64,000 bases of DNA from Kaistia sp. 32K (GTDB lineage Bacteria; Pseudomonadota; Alphaproteobacteria; Rhizobiales; Kaistiaceae): positions 1,674,001-1,738,000 of the forward strand of contig NZ_AP024269.1 of NCBI RefSeq assembly GCF_016629525.1. The letters are read 5' to 3'. Made by a program: the position numbers and the translations under genes. The notes beneath the pieces were generated by a model, which did no database searches, was not told the DNA's origin, and was given only the letters and a program-made list of their open reading frames with translations. This document shows, one piece after another, positions 1 through 9,261 of the stretch; position 1 is the first letter of the stretch, and the number at the start of each line of letters is the position of its first letter.

Positions 1-87
1 CCGCAGTCGATGCGCAGCCGCGCTCAGCTGATGCAGGATCTGATCCGTTCCAAGATCGGCGCGGCGCCGGCTCCGGCCAAGAGCTGA
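1..87 (+). CDS. 3' end of an unidentified gene upstream of der
   Basis: The first 84 bases read open in frame 1 and end in TGA, giving 28 C-terminal residues that finish in an Ala/Pro-rich tail (AAPAPAKS). A short amphipathic stretch (RSRAQLMQDLIRSKI) precedes it. In many alphaproteobacteria the gene before der encodes a TPR/YfgM-like membrane protein, but nothing in these 28 residues proves that, so the identity is left open. It is separated from der by about 150 bases. Confidence 0.55.
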   Translation, partial: PQSMRSRAQLMQDLIRSKIGAAPAPAKS

Positions 88-236
88 TCTCCGGCCGAGC
101 GGATCCGCTCGCCGTACCAACCGTTTTCGTCGTTCCGGGGCCACGCGGGGCGTGTTAGCCGGAACCTCGACGTGGCAGTCTTTCGGGAAGTCGCGGCCGC
201 CGCGGCTTCCCGTCGCCATTTGAGGCCCTACCCATC

Positions 237-1649
237 ATGACCTTCACCGTCGCCATCATCGGCCGTCCCAATGTCGGCAAGTCGACCCTCTTCAACCGCC
301 TCGTCGGCCAGAAGATCGCGCTCGTCGACGACACGCCGGGCGTGACGCGCGACCGCCGTCCGGGCGAGGCCAGGATCGGCGACCTCTATTTCACGATCAT
401 CGACACGGCCGGCCTCGAAGACGCCGATCCCGAGAGCCTCGAGGGCCGCATGCGCGCCCAGACCGAGATGGCGATCGAGGAGGCGGATGTCTCGCTGTTC
501 CTGATCGACGCCCGGGTCGGCGTGACGCCGGTCGACGAGTATTTCGCCGAGCTGCTGCGCCGCGTCGGCAAGCCGGTCGTGCTGGTCGCCAACAAGGCCG
601 AGGGCAAGCTCGGCGAGAACGGCGTGCTGGAAGCCTATTCACTCGGCCTTGGCGAGCCGATCGCGCTTTCCGCCGAGCATGGCGAGGGCATGGCCGACCT
701 GTTCGCGGCGCTGCTGCCGTTCGAGCGGGAAGAGGACGAGCTCGACGACGAAGACGACGATTTCGACGCGCCGCTGCCGGTCGATCCCGAGACAGGCGAG
801 GAAATCGAAGCGCCGCTCGACCTGACGAAGCCGATCAAGGTCGCGATCGTCGGCCGCCCGAATGCCGGCAAGTCGACGCTGATCAACACCATGCTGGGCG
901 AGGACCGCCTGCTGGTCGGCCCCGAGGCCGGCATCACGCGCGACTCGATCTCGGTCGACTGGACCTGGAACGACCGCCGCATCAAGCTGTTCGACACCGC
1001 CGGCATGCGCAAGAAGGCGCGCGTCGAGACCAAACTGGAGAAGCTCTCCGTCGGCGACTCGCTGCGCGCCATCCGCTTCGCCGAAGTGGTCGTGCTGATG
1101 CTCGACGTCACCATTCCGTTCGAGAAGCAGGACCTGCAGATCGCCGATCTGGTCGCCCGCGAGGGCCGCGCCTTGATCATCGCCTTCAACAAGTGGGACC
1201 TCGTCGAGGACCGCCAGGCGAAGATGGCGGAGCTGCGCGAGATGGCCGAGCGGCTGCTGCCGCAGGTGCGCGGCGTGCCGCTGGTGCCGCTCTCGGGTCT
1301 CACCGGTTCCGGCATCGACAAGCTGATGGGCGAGCTGCTCAAGGTCTACGCGACCTGGAACCGCCGCATCCCGACGGCGGCGCTGAACCGCTGGCTCGCG
1401 AGCGTGCTGGAGCATCATCCGCCGCCGGCCGTCTCCGGCCGCCGCATCAAGCTCCGCTACATGACGCAGCCCAAGGCCCGCCCGCCGACCTTCGTCGCCT
1501 TCTGCTCGCGCCCCGAGGCGCTGCCGGACGCCTATACGCGCTATCTGCTGAACGGCATCCGCGAACACTTCAAGCTCGCCGCCGTGCCGCTGCGCCTGCA
1601 GCTGCGCAAGGGCGAGAACCCGTTCGAGCACAAGGCGAAGAAGCGGTAG
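237..1649 (+). CDS. der: Ribosome biogenesis GTPase Der (EngA)
   Basis: Essential tandem GTPase that acts in maturation of the 50S subunit in the cytoplasm. Two G domains are visible: the first with P-loop GRPNVGKST (about residues 9-17) and NKAE (119-122), the second with GRPNAGKST (about 206-214), DTAG and NKWD (318-321). They are joined by a very acidic linker (about 165-190, runs of D/E), and the last ~115 residues form the KH-like RNA-binding domain. At 470 residues it has normal family length. The ATG at 237 directly precedes the first beta strand of G domain 1. It is followed after 51 bases by a dehydrogenase gene on the same strand, with no functional link obvious. Confidence 0.97.
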   Translation: MTFTVAIIGRPNVGKSTLFNRLVGQKIALVDDTPGVTRDRRPGEARIGDLYFTIIDTAGLEDADPESLEGRMRAQTEMAIEEADVSLFLIDARVGVTPVDEYFAELLRRVGKPVVLVANKAEGKLGENGVLEAYSLGLGEPIALSAEHGEGMADLFAALLPFEREEDELDDEDDDFDAPLPVDPETGEEIEAPLDLTKPIKVAIVGRPNAGKSTLINTMLGEDRLLVGPEAGITRDSISVDWTWNDRRIKLFDTAGMRKKARVETKLEKLSVGDSLRAIRFAEVVVLMLDVTIPFEKQDLQIADLVAREGRALIIAFNKWDLVEDRQAKMAELREMAERLLPQVRGVPLVPLSGLTGSGIDKLMGELLKVYATWNRRIPTAALNRWLASVLEHHPPPAVSGRRIKLRYMTQPKARPPTFVAFCSRPEALPDAYTRYLLNGIREHFKLAAVPLRLQLRKGENPFEHKAKKR

Positions 1650-1700
1650 CTTCCCGGGGCCGGATACGGCTCCCTGCCTCACGCAGATAGGATCGACGTC

Positions 1701-2705
1701 ATGACATCGCCCATCCACGTCCTGATGACGGGCGATGATCTGCTGGAGCCGGCATCCCGGATCCTCGATCCGATCGGCGCGCGGATCGAGACGATGAGCG
1801 GGCCGATCGATCGGGCGCGCATGATCGCGACGCTCGCGGCCCGGCGGTTCGACGCCATCCTGGTGCGGGCCAATCCGCCGCTCGACGCCGCCGTGCTCGA
1901 CGCCGCGCCGGGTCTCGCGCTGATCTCCAAGATGGGGGCAGGGGTCGACAGCGTCGACCTCGCCGGCGCGACCGAGCGCAACATCCCTGTGATGACAGCC
2001 GGCGACGCCAATGCCGATGCGACGGCGGAAATGGCGATTGCCCTGATCCTGGCGATCCGGCGCGATGTCGTGCGCCTCGATGCGCGGCTGAAGGCCGGCA
2101 TCTGGGATCGCGGCCCCTACAGGGCGACCGAGCTTCGCGGCCAGACGCTGGGCATTGTCGGGCTTGGCCGCATCGGTCGGCGCGTCGGCGAGATGGCCCG
2201 TGCGCTGGGCATGCGGGTCATCGCCTCCGGCAGGCCCGGCGCTGCCGCGTCGGCTCAGGCCGGCTTTGCCGTCATGCCGTTGGACCAGCTTCTGGCCGAA
2301 AGCGACATCGTCAGCCTGCACTGCCCGATGGATGCCAACAATCGCGGCTTCTTCGATCGCAACACGATCTCCCGGATGAAGCCGGGTGCGCTCCTGGTCA
2401 ATACGGCGCGCGGCGGGCTGCTGAACGAGGCCGATATTGCCGAAGCTCTCGTCGACGGGCGCCTCGGCGGCGCGGCGCTCGATACGCTGGCGGTCGAGCC
2501 GCCGGCGGCGGGCAATCCGCTGCTGACGGCGCCCAACACGATCATCACCCCGCACATCGCCGCCGAGACGGCAGCGACCATGGAGCGCATCGCGTTGATG
2601 GGGGCGGAGAATATCGTGAACTGGTTCAGCCGGCGCGAGATCCTCGTCGACCGGCTGGTCAACCGCGCGGTGCTGTCGCGGCTGAAGGATGTTTCGGTCA
2701 TCTGA
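1701..2705 (+). CDS. D-isomer-specific 2-hydroxyacid dehydrogenase
   Basis: Probable NAD(P)-dependent reductase/dehydrogenase of 2-keto/2-hydroxy acids, cytoplasmic. The Rossmann signature GLGRIGRRVG lies at about residues 154-163, and the three family catalytic residues can be placed: Arg237 (NTARGG), Glu266 (VEPP) and His285 (TPHIAAE). Length 334 is typical of the phosphoglycerate-dehydrogenase-like superfamily without the ACT domain of SerA, so this is not the usual biosynthetic SerA. Substrate cannot be told from sequence. A purine-rich stretch (AGGATCG) lies upstream of the ATG. It stands between der and the toxin-antitoxin-like pair and looks transcribed alone or with der. Confidence 0.85.
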   Translation: MTSPIHVLMTGDDLLEPASRILDPIGARIETMSGPIDRARMIATLAARRFDAILVRANPPLDAAVLDAAPGLALISKMGAGVDSVDLAGATERNIPVMTAGDANADATAEMAIALILAIRRDVVRLDARLKAGIWDRGPYRATELRGQTLGIVGLGRIGRRVGEMARALGMRVIASGRPGAAASAQAGFAVMPLDQLLAESDIVSLHCPMDANNRGFFDRNTISRMKPGALLVNTARGGLLNEADIAEALVDGRLGGAALDTLAVEPPAAGNPLLTAPNTIITPHIAAETAATMERIALMGAENIVNWFSRREILVDRLVNRAVLSRLKDVSVI

Positions 2706-2755
2706 TCCCGGGCGGGCGGGCGCATGCCACGCTGGCGGCGAAGCACCTTTTTGCA

Positions 2756-2775
2756 CCCCTCCCTCAGGGAGAGGT
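2756..2775. repeat. Isolated palindromic end of the 'ctccctcagggagagg' repeat
   Basis: The sequence here (core CCTCCCTCAGGGAGAGG) is self-complementary and matches the terminal motif of the 250-bp repeats at 19445-19693 and 48054-48303 and the junction of the tandem units at 43541-43926. No second end is visible nearby, so it looks like a solo remnant. The remainder of the 202-base gap 2706-2907 shows nothing recognisable. Confidence 0.45.
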
Positions 2776-2907
2776 CGACGCACGCAGAGGCCGTGCATCA
2801 TCCAATCGACCGGCCCGATCCGATTGACGCGATCCTGCTTCGCATCGAGCAGCAGGGCTGACGCGCCACACCCATGATTCAAGGGCCGGCCGAGGAAGCC
2901 GAATGTC

Positions 2908-3102
2908 TCAGAACGCCTTCGGAAGGCCTGCGTCCTTCAGGATCTTGTTGGCGGTATGGCGGGATCGGATGGATACCGGCACGGTAAATGGCAGGTCCGA
3001 CTTCGGACTTCGCCAGATGTCGTGATCGCCGCGTCCATGTCGAACGAACCAGCAGCCGTTTGCGATCAGGATCGATCGAAGCGGCTTGCCGTAGTCGTTC
3101 AT
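2908..3102 (-). CDS. HicA-like mRNA interferase toxin
   Basis: A 64-residue protein with the HicA double-stranded-RNA-binding-like fold signature: an N-terminal helix ending in a glycine (IANGCWFVRHG), the motif GRGDHDIW in which His is at the position of the family's catalytic 'GSH' histidine, a strand FTVPVS, and the C-terminal helix with KILKDAGL. HicA toxins cleave mRNA and are held by an adjacent HicB-type antitoxin. Its start codon overlaps the stop of the upstream DUF1902 gene by four bases (ATGA), the coupling expected of a TA pair, here with antitoxin first. Toxicity is inferred from family only. Confidence 0.75.
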   Translation of the reverse strand: MNDYGKPLRSILIANGCWFVRHGRGDHDIWRSPKSDLPFTVPVSIRSRHTANKILKDAGLPKAF

Positions 3103-3356
3103 GCAGCCGTGCTCAGCCGCACCCGCGTGGTCGCATGGGCGACCACTTCGATCGAATACTCGCGTGTCGGGTTGTCGCGATCGGCGAGGAAGTCCGCTTC
3201 CTCGAGGAGGTCGGCGACGAGACCAGGCAACTGCTCGATCAGCGCTTCGAGCGTGTTGGATTCGGCGTTAAGGCCTGGGACATCGCTCGCCTCGACGAAC
3301 CAGACACCTGCATCCGGGTCGAGCGCTGCTTTCACGATGATGAGATGACCGGACAT
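3099..3356 (-). CDS. DUF1902 / HicB-like antitoxin
   Basis: An 85-residue protein beginning MSGHLIIVKAALDPDAG; the following strand-turn-strand with GVWFVEASDVPGL and then the helix TLEALIEQLPGLVADLLEE is the DUF1902/HicB-N partial RNase-H-like fold that serves as HicA-binding antitoxin. The start at 3356 is chosen over an upstream in-frame codon because a GGAG lies 8-11 bases before it and the fold begins there. No separate DNA-binding (HTH/RHH) domain is visible after residue 85, so autoregulation may need a partner or be absent. Overlaps the toxin gene by 4 bases. It sits just downstream of the purF/SDR genes but is probably transcribed separately. Confidence 0.75.
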   Translation of the reverse strand: MSGHLIIVKAALDPDAGVWFVEASDVPGLNAESNTLEALIEQLPGLVADLLEEADFLADRDNPTREYSIEVVAHATTRVRLSTAA

Positions 3357-3413
3357 GAACAGGTCTCCAGTTGGCAACATCTGGCCACAGATGTCGCCAT
3401 CCGGCAAGATCGC

Positions 3414-4160
3414 CTACAGGAAGCGCGTCACGTTCTTGCTCAGGAATTCGAACCGCGTGCCGTTGTCGGTGAAGCCGGGGGCGATCATGCGGACGATGTC
3501 GGGCGCGACGACGCCGGGATGCTGCAGCGTGGCGGGATCCTCGCCGGGCCGGGCCTTGGCGCGCATCTGGGTGTGCAGCGGGCCGGGATCGAGCAGGTTG
3601 GCGCGGACGGTGCTGGAATCGATTTCCGCCGCATAGGTGCGGACGATCGCCTCGAGTGCTGCCTTGGAGGCGGAATAGGCGCCCCAATAGGGCCGGCAGG
3701 TCACCGCCGCGCCCGAGGTCAGGAACAGCGCGCGGCCGGCGTCTGACTGGCGCAGCAGCGGATCGAGCGAGCGGATCAGGCGGTAGTTGGCCGTCACGTT
3801 GACGGTCATCACCGTATCCCATTCCTTCTGGTCGAGATGGGCGACCGGAGTGATCAGACCCAGCTGGCCGGCATTGCCGACGAGGCCGTCGAGCTTGCCC
3901 CAGCGCTCGTAGATCGAATAGCCGAGCCGGTCGATCGCCTCGAGATCCTTCAGGTCGAGCGGCACCAGCGTCGCCGAGCCGCCCTTGGCCTTGATGGCGT
4001 CGTCGAGCTCCTCCAGCGCGCCGACCGTGCGGGCTATCGCGATGACATGCGCGCCGGCCTCGGCCACCGCCAGCGCGGCGTTCCAGCCGATGCCGCGCGA
4101 GGCGCCGGTAACGACAACGATGCGGCCGGAGAGAGCGGGTGTAGTCAAGGAGGCGTCCAA
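3414..4160 (-). CDS. SDR family NAD(P)-dependent oxidoreductase
   Basis: Classical short-chain dehydrogenase, 248 residues. It shows the cofactor motif TGASRGIGWN (about 19-28), the NAG segment (VGNAGQLG), the catalytic serine in LFLTSGAAV and the YSASKAAL Tyr/Lys pair. Substrate unknown. It follows purF by about 90 bases on the same strand, an arrangement frequent in Rhizobiales, so it is probably the last gene of the radA-cvpA-purF operon. No ATG is available near the N terminus: the fold requires a start at the TTG at 4160 or the TTG at 4148; 4160 is adopted. This non-ATG start is the main uncertainty. Confidence 0.85.
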   Translation of the reverse strand: MDASLTTPALSGRIVVVTGASRGIGWNAALAVAEAGAHVIAIARTVGALEELDDAIKAKGGSATLVPLDLKDLEAIDRLGYSIYERWGKLDGLVGNAGQLGLITPVAHLDQKEWDTVMTVNVTANYRLIRSLDPLLRQSDAGRALFLTSGAAVTCRPYWGAYSASKAALEAIVRTYAAEIDSSTVRANLLDPGPLHTQMRAKARPGEDPATLQHPGVVAPDIVRMIAPGFTDNGTRFEFLSKNVTRFL

Positions 4161-4252
4161 TCGAGCTTCGGGAGAGTGCCCGGTCCGGGCTGACGATCCG
4201 GCGTCCGGGAAGGCCGGGCGCCGGAAGGGGCGGGGATGGGAGGCGGGACGGT

Positions 4253-5719
4253 TCAGCTCGCCTCGGCGAGCCGGGCCAGCGGCTGCACCTTGCCGCGATC
4301 CTCGAAATCGGCGAGGCGGGTCGGATAGTCGCCGGTGAAGCAGGCGTCGCAGAACTGCGGGGCGGCGTTGTCGCGCTGGGCTTCGCCGACGGCGCGATAG
4401 AGGCCGTCGATCGACAGGAAGGCCAGGCTGTCGGCCTTGATGAAATCGGCGATCTCCTGGACGGTCATGTGCGAGGCGATCAGCTTCGATTTCTCGGGCG
4501 TGTTGACGCCGTAGAAGCAGGAATCGGTCGTCGGCGGGCTGGCGATGCGCATGTGCACCTCGGCGGCGCCCGCGTCGCGCACCATCTGCACGATCTTCAT
4601 CGAGGTGGTGCCGCGCACGATCGAATCGTCGACCAGCACGACCCGCTTGCCGGCGATCACGTCCATGTTGGCGTTGTGCTTGAGCTTGACGCCCATGTGG
4701 CGGATCGCGTCAGTCGGCTCGATGAAGGTGCGCCCGACATAGTGGTTGCGGATGATGCCGAGGTCGAACGGGATGCCGGCGGCCTCTGCATAGCCGATCG
4801 CCGCCGGAACGCCGGAATCCGGCACCGGCACGATCACGTCGGCGTCGATGCCGCTTTCGCGGGCCAGCTCGGCGCCGATGCGCTTGCGGACCTGATAGAC
4901 GCCGCGGCCGTCGACCGACGAATCCGGACGGGCGAAATAGACATATTCGAACATGCAGAAGCGCGAACGCTGGCGCTCGAACGGGAAGAAGCTCTCGATG
5001 CCCTCGTCGGTGATGATGACCACTTCACCAGGCTCGACGTCGCGCACATAGGTGGCGCCGATGATGTCGAGCGCGCAGGTCTCGGAGGCGAGGATATGCG
5101 CGTCTTCGAGCTTGCCGAGCACGAGCGGGCGCACGCCGAGCGGATCGCGGCAGCCCATCATCTTCTTTTCCGACAGCGCGACGAGCGAATAGGCGCCCTC
5201 GATGCGGCGGATGGCGTCGATGAAGCGGTCGAGCAGCTGGCCGTGGATCGAGGTGGCGATCAGGTGGATGATCGTCTCGGTGTCCGAGGTCGACTGGAAC
5301 AGCGAGCCGCGACGCTGCAGCTCGCGCTTCAGCGTCATCGCGTTGGTGAGATTGCCGTTATGCGCGACGGCGAAGCCGCCGCCGGCGAATTCCGCGAACA
5401 TCGGCTGCACGTTGCGCAGGCCGACGCCGCCGGTCGTGGCGTAGCGGTTGTGGCCGATGGCGCGCCGGCCGGGCAGGCGGTCGATCACCGTCTTGCGGGT
5501 GAAGTTGTCGCCGACGAGGCCCATATGGCGCTCGATCGAGAACTGGCGGCCGTCATGGGCGGCGATACCAGCCGCCTCCTGGCCGCGATGCTGGAGCGCG
5601 TGCAGGCCGAGCGCGGTCAGCGCGGCCGCATCGTCATGGCCGAAGACGCCGAAAACGCCGCATTCCTCTCGGAGGTGGTCGTCGTCCGAGTCCATCGGCA
5701 GCATCGAAAAGTCGTTCAT
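4253..5719 (-). CDS. purF: Amidophosphoribosyltransferase (glutamine PRPP amidotransferase)
   Basis: First committed step of de novo purine synthesis: PRPP + glutamine to 5-phosphoribosylamine. The N terminus carries a 19-residue propeptide ending in EE followed by Cys20 (ECGVFGV), the nucleophile of the Ntn glutaminase domain; this is the propeptide-bearing, Bacillus-type class rather than the E. coli type that starts at Met-Cys. Consistent with that class, cysteines that could hold a 4Fe-4S cluster are seen (RFCMF, SCFYG, FCDACF). The PRPP loop VVLVDDSIVRGTT lies near residue 360. Length 488 is normal. GAGGA precedes the ATG. Follows cvpA by 81 bases. Confidence 0.97.
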   Translation of the reverse strand: MNDFSMLPMDSDDDHLREECGVFGVFGHDDAAALTALGLHALQHRGQEAAGIAAHDGRQFSIERHMGLVGDNFTRKTVIDRLPGRRAIGHNRYATTGGVGLRNVQPMFAEFAGGGFAVAHNGNLTNAMTLKRELQRRGSLFQSTSDTETIIHLIATSIHGQLLDRFIDAIRRIEGAYSLVALSEKKMMGCRDPLGVRPLVLGKLEDAHILASETCALDIIGATYVRDVEPGEVVIITDEGIESFFPFERQRSRFCMFEYVYFARPDSSVDGRGVYQVRKRIGAELARESGIDADVIVPVPDSGVPAAIGYAEAAGIPFDLGIIRNHYVGRTFIEPTDAIRHMGVKLKHNANMDVIAGKRVVLVDDSIVRGTTSMKIVQMVRDAGAAEVHMRIASPPTTDSCFYGVNTPEKSKLIASHMTVQEIADFIKADSLAFLSIDGLYRAVGEAQRDNAAPQFCDACFTGDYPTRLADFEDRGKVQPLARLAEAS

Positions 5720-5800
5720 TTCCGGTCCTCATAACCCGAACAGGCGCCCTGTCGCGGCGTCTCAGGGATTGGTCAATTCCCCCGGTCATTCCGGCGTCGG

Positions 5801-6502
5801 CTATTGCTCCGGCCCTTCGGCTGGCGCTTCGCCATTGTTGTCGAACAGATTGTCCAGGCCTTGGCGCTCCTGGGATCCGTAGCTCGGCGTCGGCTGCTGC
5901 GGCGCTGCGCCCGGCTGCGGGGCCGCCGCCGGCGCGCCGGCATCGGGCGCTTCGTCGACAGGCGTATCAGTGGGGGACGCCGTATCCTCGCCGCCGTGGT
6001 GCAGCCGATCCTGTATCGTCTTCTCGATGTCCTCGGGCAAGGCCGCGACGAGCTTGTCGGCTAGTGACTTCAACATAGGCGCGCTTTGCGCATCCGCAAC
6101 CCATGCCGGCTGGCGATCGGAAAGGATCCAGGACAGGAAGGCGAAGGCGATCACCACCAGCAGAAGGCCGCGCGCCACGCCGAAGCAGAAGCCGAGGATG
6201 CGGTCGAGCAGGCCGACGCGGCTGTCGATGACGAAATCGGAGATCTTCATCGCGATATAGCTCGCGATGATCAGCGCGACGAAGAAGATGCCGGCGGCGG
6301 ACGCGATGACCGCCACGTTCTTGTTGGCGATGTAGGGCTCCACGAAGGGCAGCAGCGACTTGTAGAAGAAGAAGGCCGCCGCCGCCGCCAGCGCCCAGGA
6401 GGCGACCGACAGCACTTCTCGGACGAAGCCGCGCACCATGGCCAGCATGGCCGAGATCAGCACGACGACGAAAACCACACCGTCCAGTATCGTGACCGGC
6501 AT
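5801..6502 (-). CDS. cvpA: CvpA family inner-membrane protein
   Basis: A 233-residue protein with four predicted membrane helices in the first ~130 residues (starting ILDGVVFVVVLISAMLAMV, then VASWALAAAAAFFFY, VAIIASAAGIFFVALII-like and the ARGLLLVVIAFAFLSWIL helix), followed by a long hydrophilic, Pro/Ala-rich cytosolic or periplasmic tail. CvpA homologues sit next to purF in many proteobacteria and are linked to colicin V production and envelope stress tolerance; biochemical role is unclear. Here it lies between radA and purF, and the spacing (61 and 81 bases) supports one operon. The Ala/Pro/Gln-rich tail (about 165-233) is probably disordered. Confidence 0.9.
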   Translation of the reverse strand: MPVTILDGVVFVVVLISAMLAMVRGFVREVLSVASWALAAAAAFFFYKSLLPFVEPYIANKNVAVIASAAGIFFVALIIASYIAMKISDFVIDSRVGLLDRILGFCFGVARGLLLVVIAFAFLSWILSDRQPAWVADAQSAPMLKSLADKLVAALPEDIEKTIQDRLHHGGEDTASPTDTPVDEAPDAGAPAAAPQPGAAPQQPTPSYGSQERQGLDNLFDNNGEAPAEGPEQ

Positions 6503-6563
6503 ACCTATCCTGACCCCTCAAGCCACGCGCTCTTGCCCATCGGTGGGGTTTAGCCCGTCGCGC

Positions 6564-8021
6564 TCACGAATCCAATGCCTCATCGGCCACAGCTGACCGT
6601 CGTCTTTCGGCCTGGTCGGGCACGGCGCGGCGCTCGGGCCGTGTCCCGGAGGCCGCGATGGTGGCCACCAGGGCGGCGAGCTGGTCGATCCCCTGCAGTC
6701 CGGGAACGGCGCTGGCGTCCTTGTCGATCGAGACGAGGGGCAGCACGGCCCGCGAAAAACCTAGCTTTTGCGCCTCTTTCAGCCTTTGCGACGCCTGCGA
6801 GACCGGCCGCACGGCGCCCGACAGACTGATCTCGCCGAAATAGACGCAATCGGCCGGCAAGGCGATGCCGGAGAGCGAGGAGACGAGCGCCGCCGCTACC
6901 GCGAGATCGGCCGCCGGCTCAGCAATTTTCAGCCCGCCAGCCACCGCCAGATAGACGTCGTTCGGTCCGAGCTTGATGCCGCAATGCGATTCGAGCACGG
7001 CGATCACCATGGCGAGGCGGCCGGAATCCCAGCCGACCACGGCGCGGCGCGGCGTGCCGAGCGGCGAGGGCGAGACGAGCGCCTGGATCTCGACCAGAAC
7101 GGGGCGCGTGCCCTCCATGCCGGCGAAGACGGCGGCGCCCGGCGAGGCGGCGTTGCGCTCGCCGAGGAAGAGCTCCGACGGATTGGGCACTTCGCGCAGG
7201 CCGCTGCCGGTCATCTCGAAGACGCCGATCTCGTCGGTGGCGCCGAAGCGGTTCTTCACCGCGCGCAGGATGCGGAAATGATGGCCGCCTTCGCCCTCGA
7301 AATAGAGCACGGCGTCGACCATGTGCTCGACGACGCGCGGGCCGGCGATCTGGCCGTCCTTGGTGACATGGCCGACCAGCACGACGGTGGCGCCGGAGTG
7401 CTTGGCGTAGCGGATCATCGCCTGGGCCGAGGCGCGCACCTGCGACACCGTGCCCGGCGCCGATTCCGCCAGCTCCGTCCACAGCGTCTGGATTGAGTCG
7501 ATGATGACAAGGGCCGGCACCGGGCCGGCCTGCAGCGTGGCGAGGATGTCCTCGACACTCGTTTCGGCGGCGAGCGCCACCGGCATGTTGGCGACGCCCA
7601 TGCGCTCGGCCCGCAGGCGGACCTGCGCCACCGCTTCCTCGCCCGAGATGTAGACGACGCGCTGACCCTGGGCCGCGAGTGCGGCGGAGGCCTGCAGCAG
7701 CAGCGTCGACTTGCCGATGCCGGGATCGCCGCCGACGAGCAGCGCCGAGCCACGCACGAAGCCGCCGCCCGTCACGCGGTCGAGTTCGGCGATGCCGGAG
7801 GGAATGCGCGGCGCGTCGGCGCTGCCGCCGGAGAGCGGCTGCAATTCGACGATGCGGCCGCGCTTGCCGCCGGCGCTCTTGGCGGGGCCGCCGCCGATGC
7901 CGCCCGTGGCGCTTTCCTCGACCAGCGTGTTCCACTCGCCGCAGGCTTCGCAGCGACCCTGCCAGCGCGGGCTGGCGGCGCCACAGTTCTGGCAGATGTA
8001 CTGGATCTTGGCCCGAGCCAT
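6564..8021 (-). CDS. radA: DNA repair protein RadA
   Basis: RecA-like ATPase that helps process recombination intermediates. The N-terminal zinc finger has Cys10, Cys13, Cys24 and Cys27 (CQNCG ... CEACG). Walker A GDPGIGKST is at 98-106, the RadA-specific KNRFG motif is near 255, and the C-terminal third is the Lon-protease-like domain. About 485 residues, normal length. The ATG at 8021 is chosen; it shares its A with the TGA of alr (TGATG), so translation is coupled to alr. A GTG one codon upstream is also possible. Member of the alr-radA-cvpA-purF run. Confidence 0.96.
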   Translation of the reverse strand: MARAKIQYICQNCGAASPRWQGRCEACGEWNTLVEESATGGIGGGPAKSAGGKRGRIVELQPLSGGSADAPRIPSGIAELDRVTGGGFVRGSALLVGGDPGIGKSTLLLQASAALAAQGQRVVYISGEEAVAQVRLRAERMGVANMPVALAAETSVEDILATLQAGPVPALVIIDSIQTLWTELAESAPGTVSQVRASAQAMIRYAKHSGATVVLVGHVTKDGQIAGPRVVEHMVDAVLYFEGEGGHHFRILRAVKNRFGATDEIGVFEMTGSGLREVPNPSELFLGERNAASPGAAVFAGMEGTRPVLVEIQALVSPSPLGTPRRAVVGWDSGRLAMVIAVLESHCGIKLGPNDVYLAVAGGLKIAEPAADLAVAAALVSSLSGIALPADCVYFGEISLSGAVRPVSQASQRLKEAQKLGFSRAVLPLVSIDKDASAVPGLQGIDQLAALVATIAASGTRPERRAVPDQAERRRSAVADEALDS

Positions 8022-9151
8022 CACACGCCTCCAACGTAGTGGCGGTCATAGCGGCCGCCGAGGCTGGTCAGGAGTTCATAGCCGATCGTCCCGGCCGCCG
8101 AGGCGACCTCGGCGAGCGGCATGCCGGAACCGAACAGCTCGACCCAGTCGCCGCGCTCCGCTTCCGGGATATCGGTGACGTCGATCGCCATCAAATCCAT
8201 CGAGATGCGGCCGACGAGCGGCGCGCGCCGGCCATGCAGGAAGGTCTCGGCCCCCTTGGCGGCGTCCGTCGAGCTCGCATGGCGGTGATAGCCGTCGGCA
8301 TAGCCGGTCGAGAGGATGGCGATGCGGCTCTGGCGATGCACCGTTTCCGCCGCGCCATAGCCGACGGTCTCGCCCGCCGGCACGTCGCGGATCTGCACGA
8401 TGCGCGCCTCGGCGGTCACGACCGGCTCGAGCGGCGGCAGGTCGATCCGGTAGGTGCCGCCATAGAGGCCGATGCCGGGGCGGACGAGATCGAACTGGAA
8501 GTCGCGGCCGAGCGTGATGCCGGCGGTGTTGGCGAGCGACGCGGCGACGCCCGGGAACAGGCTCCTGACGTCCTGCATCGTCGCGAGCTGGCGGGCGTTG
8601 AGCGGATGGTCGGGCGTGTCGGCGCAGGCGAGATGGCTCATCACCAGGGAAAGGCCGAGCTTGTCGAGCCTCGCCTTGTCGCTCGCGAGCTCCCGCGCCT
8701 CGTCGAAGGTAAGGCCGAGGCGGTTCATGCCGGTATCGACATGCAGCGCCGCCTGGCCGGTGCCGCCGGCGGCGCGATAGGCTGCCCAGTCCTCCAGTTC
8801 GCCCGTCGAGCCGATCACCGGCCGCAGATGGTTCGCCGCATGCATCGAGGCGAGATCGCGCGCCAGTCCGTTCAGCACATAGATGGTGGCGTCCTTCAGC
8901 ACCGAGCGGAGGCGAACCCCTTCCTCCGGCAGCGCGACGAAGAAGCTGCGGCAGCCGGCGGTCGAGAGGGCGCGCACGGCCGGCTCGACGCCGATGCCAT
9001 AGGCGTTGCCCTTGACGGCGGCGGCGGTCTCGGCCGCGCCTGCCTGGGCATCCAGCGTGCGCCAGTTGCGGGCCAGCGCCGCGAGATCGATCGTCAGCCG
9101 GTTGCCGGCCGTGATCGGCGTTTCGACGGGATTGGGATCTGATTGTTCCAT
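8021..9151 (-). CDS. alr: Alanine racemase
   Basis: PLP-dependent interconversion of L- and D-alanine, supplying D-Ala for peptidoglycan. The PLP lysine is Lys47 in AAAVKGNAYGIG; the usual family motif has Ala after the lysine and Asp or Asn next, so the Gly here is a small deviation. The catalytic tyrosine is Tyr265 in ETVGYGAAE. The start at 9151 is preferred: the open frame extends 44 codons further upstream, but that extension overlaps repeat-like intergenic sequence and matches no alanine racemase N terminus. The resulting 376 residues fit the family. The stop overlaps the start of radA. Confidence 0.94.
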   Translation of the reverse strand: MEQSDPNPVETPITAGNRLTIDLAALARNWRTLDAQAGAAETAAAVKGNAYGIGVEPAVRALSTAGCRSFFVALPEEGVRLRSVLKDATIYVLNGLARDLASMHAANHLRPVIGSTGELEDWAAYRAAGGTGQAALHVDTGMNRLGLTFDEARELASDKARLDKLGLSLVMSHLACADTPDHPLNARQLATMQDVRSLFPGVAASLANTAGITLGRDFQFDLVRPGIGLYGGTYRIDLPPLEPVVTAEARIVQIRDVPAGETVGYGAAETVHRQSRIAILSTGYADGYHRHASSTDAAKGAETFLHGRRAPLVGRISMDLMAIDVTDIPEAERGDWVELFGSGMPLAEVASAAGTIGYELLTSLGGRYDRHYVGGV

Positions 9152-9261
9152 CGGGGCAGGGTACGCGATTCTCGGTCGTCGGCGGGCGATCATGGACGGG
9201 AACTTCCTGCTCCCCGTCTCCCCGATTTTCGCGGCGATCTCAAGGCGGTAGCCCGCACATC

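Noticed and set aside
639..2882. 747-codon open frame on the minus strand across der and the dehydrogenase
   Set aside because: Arg/His/Gly-rich translation with no domain; it lies antisense to two well-supported genes and arises from the high G+C content.
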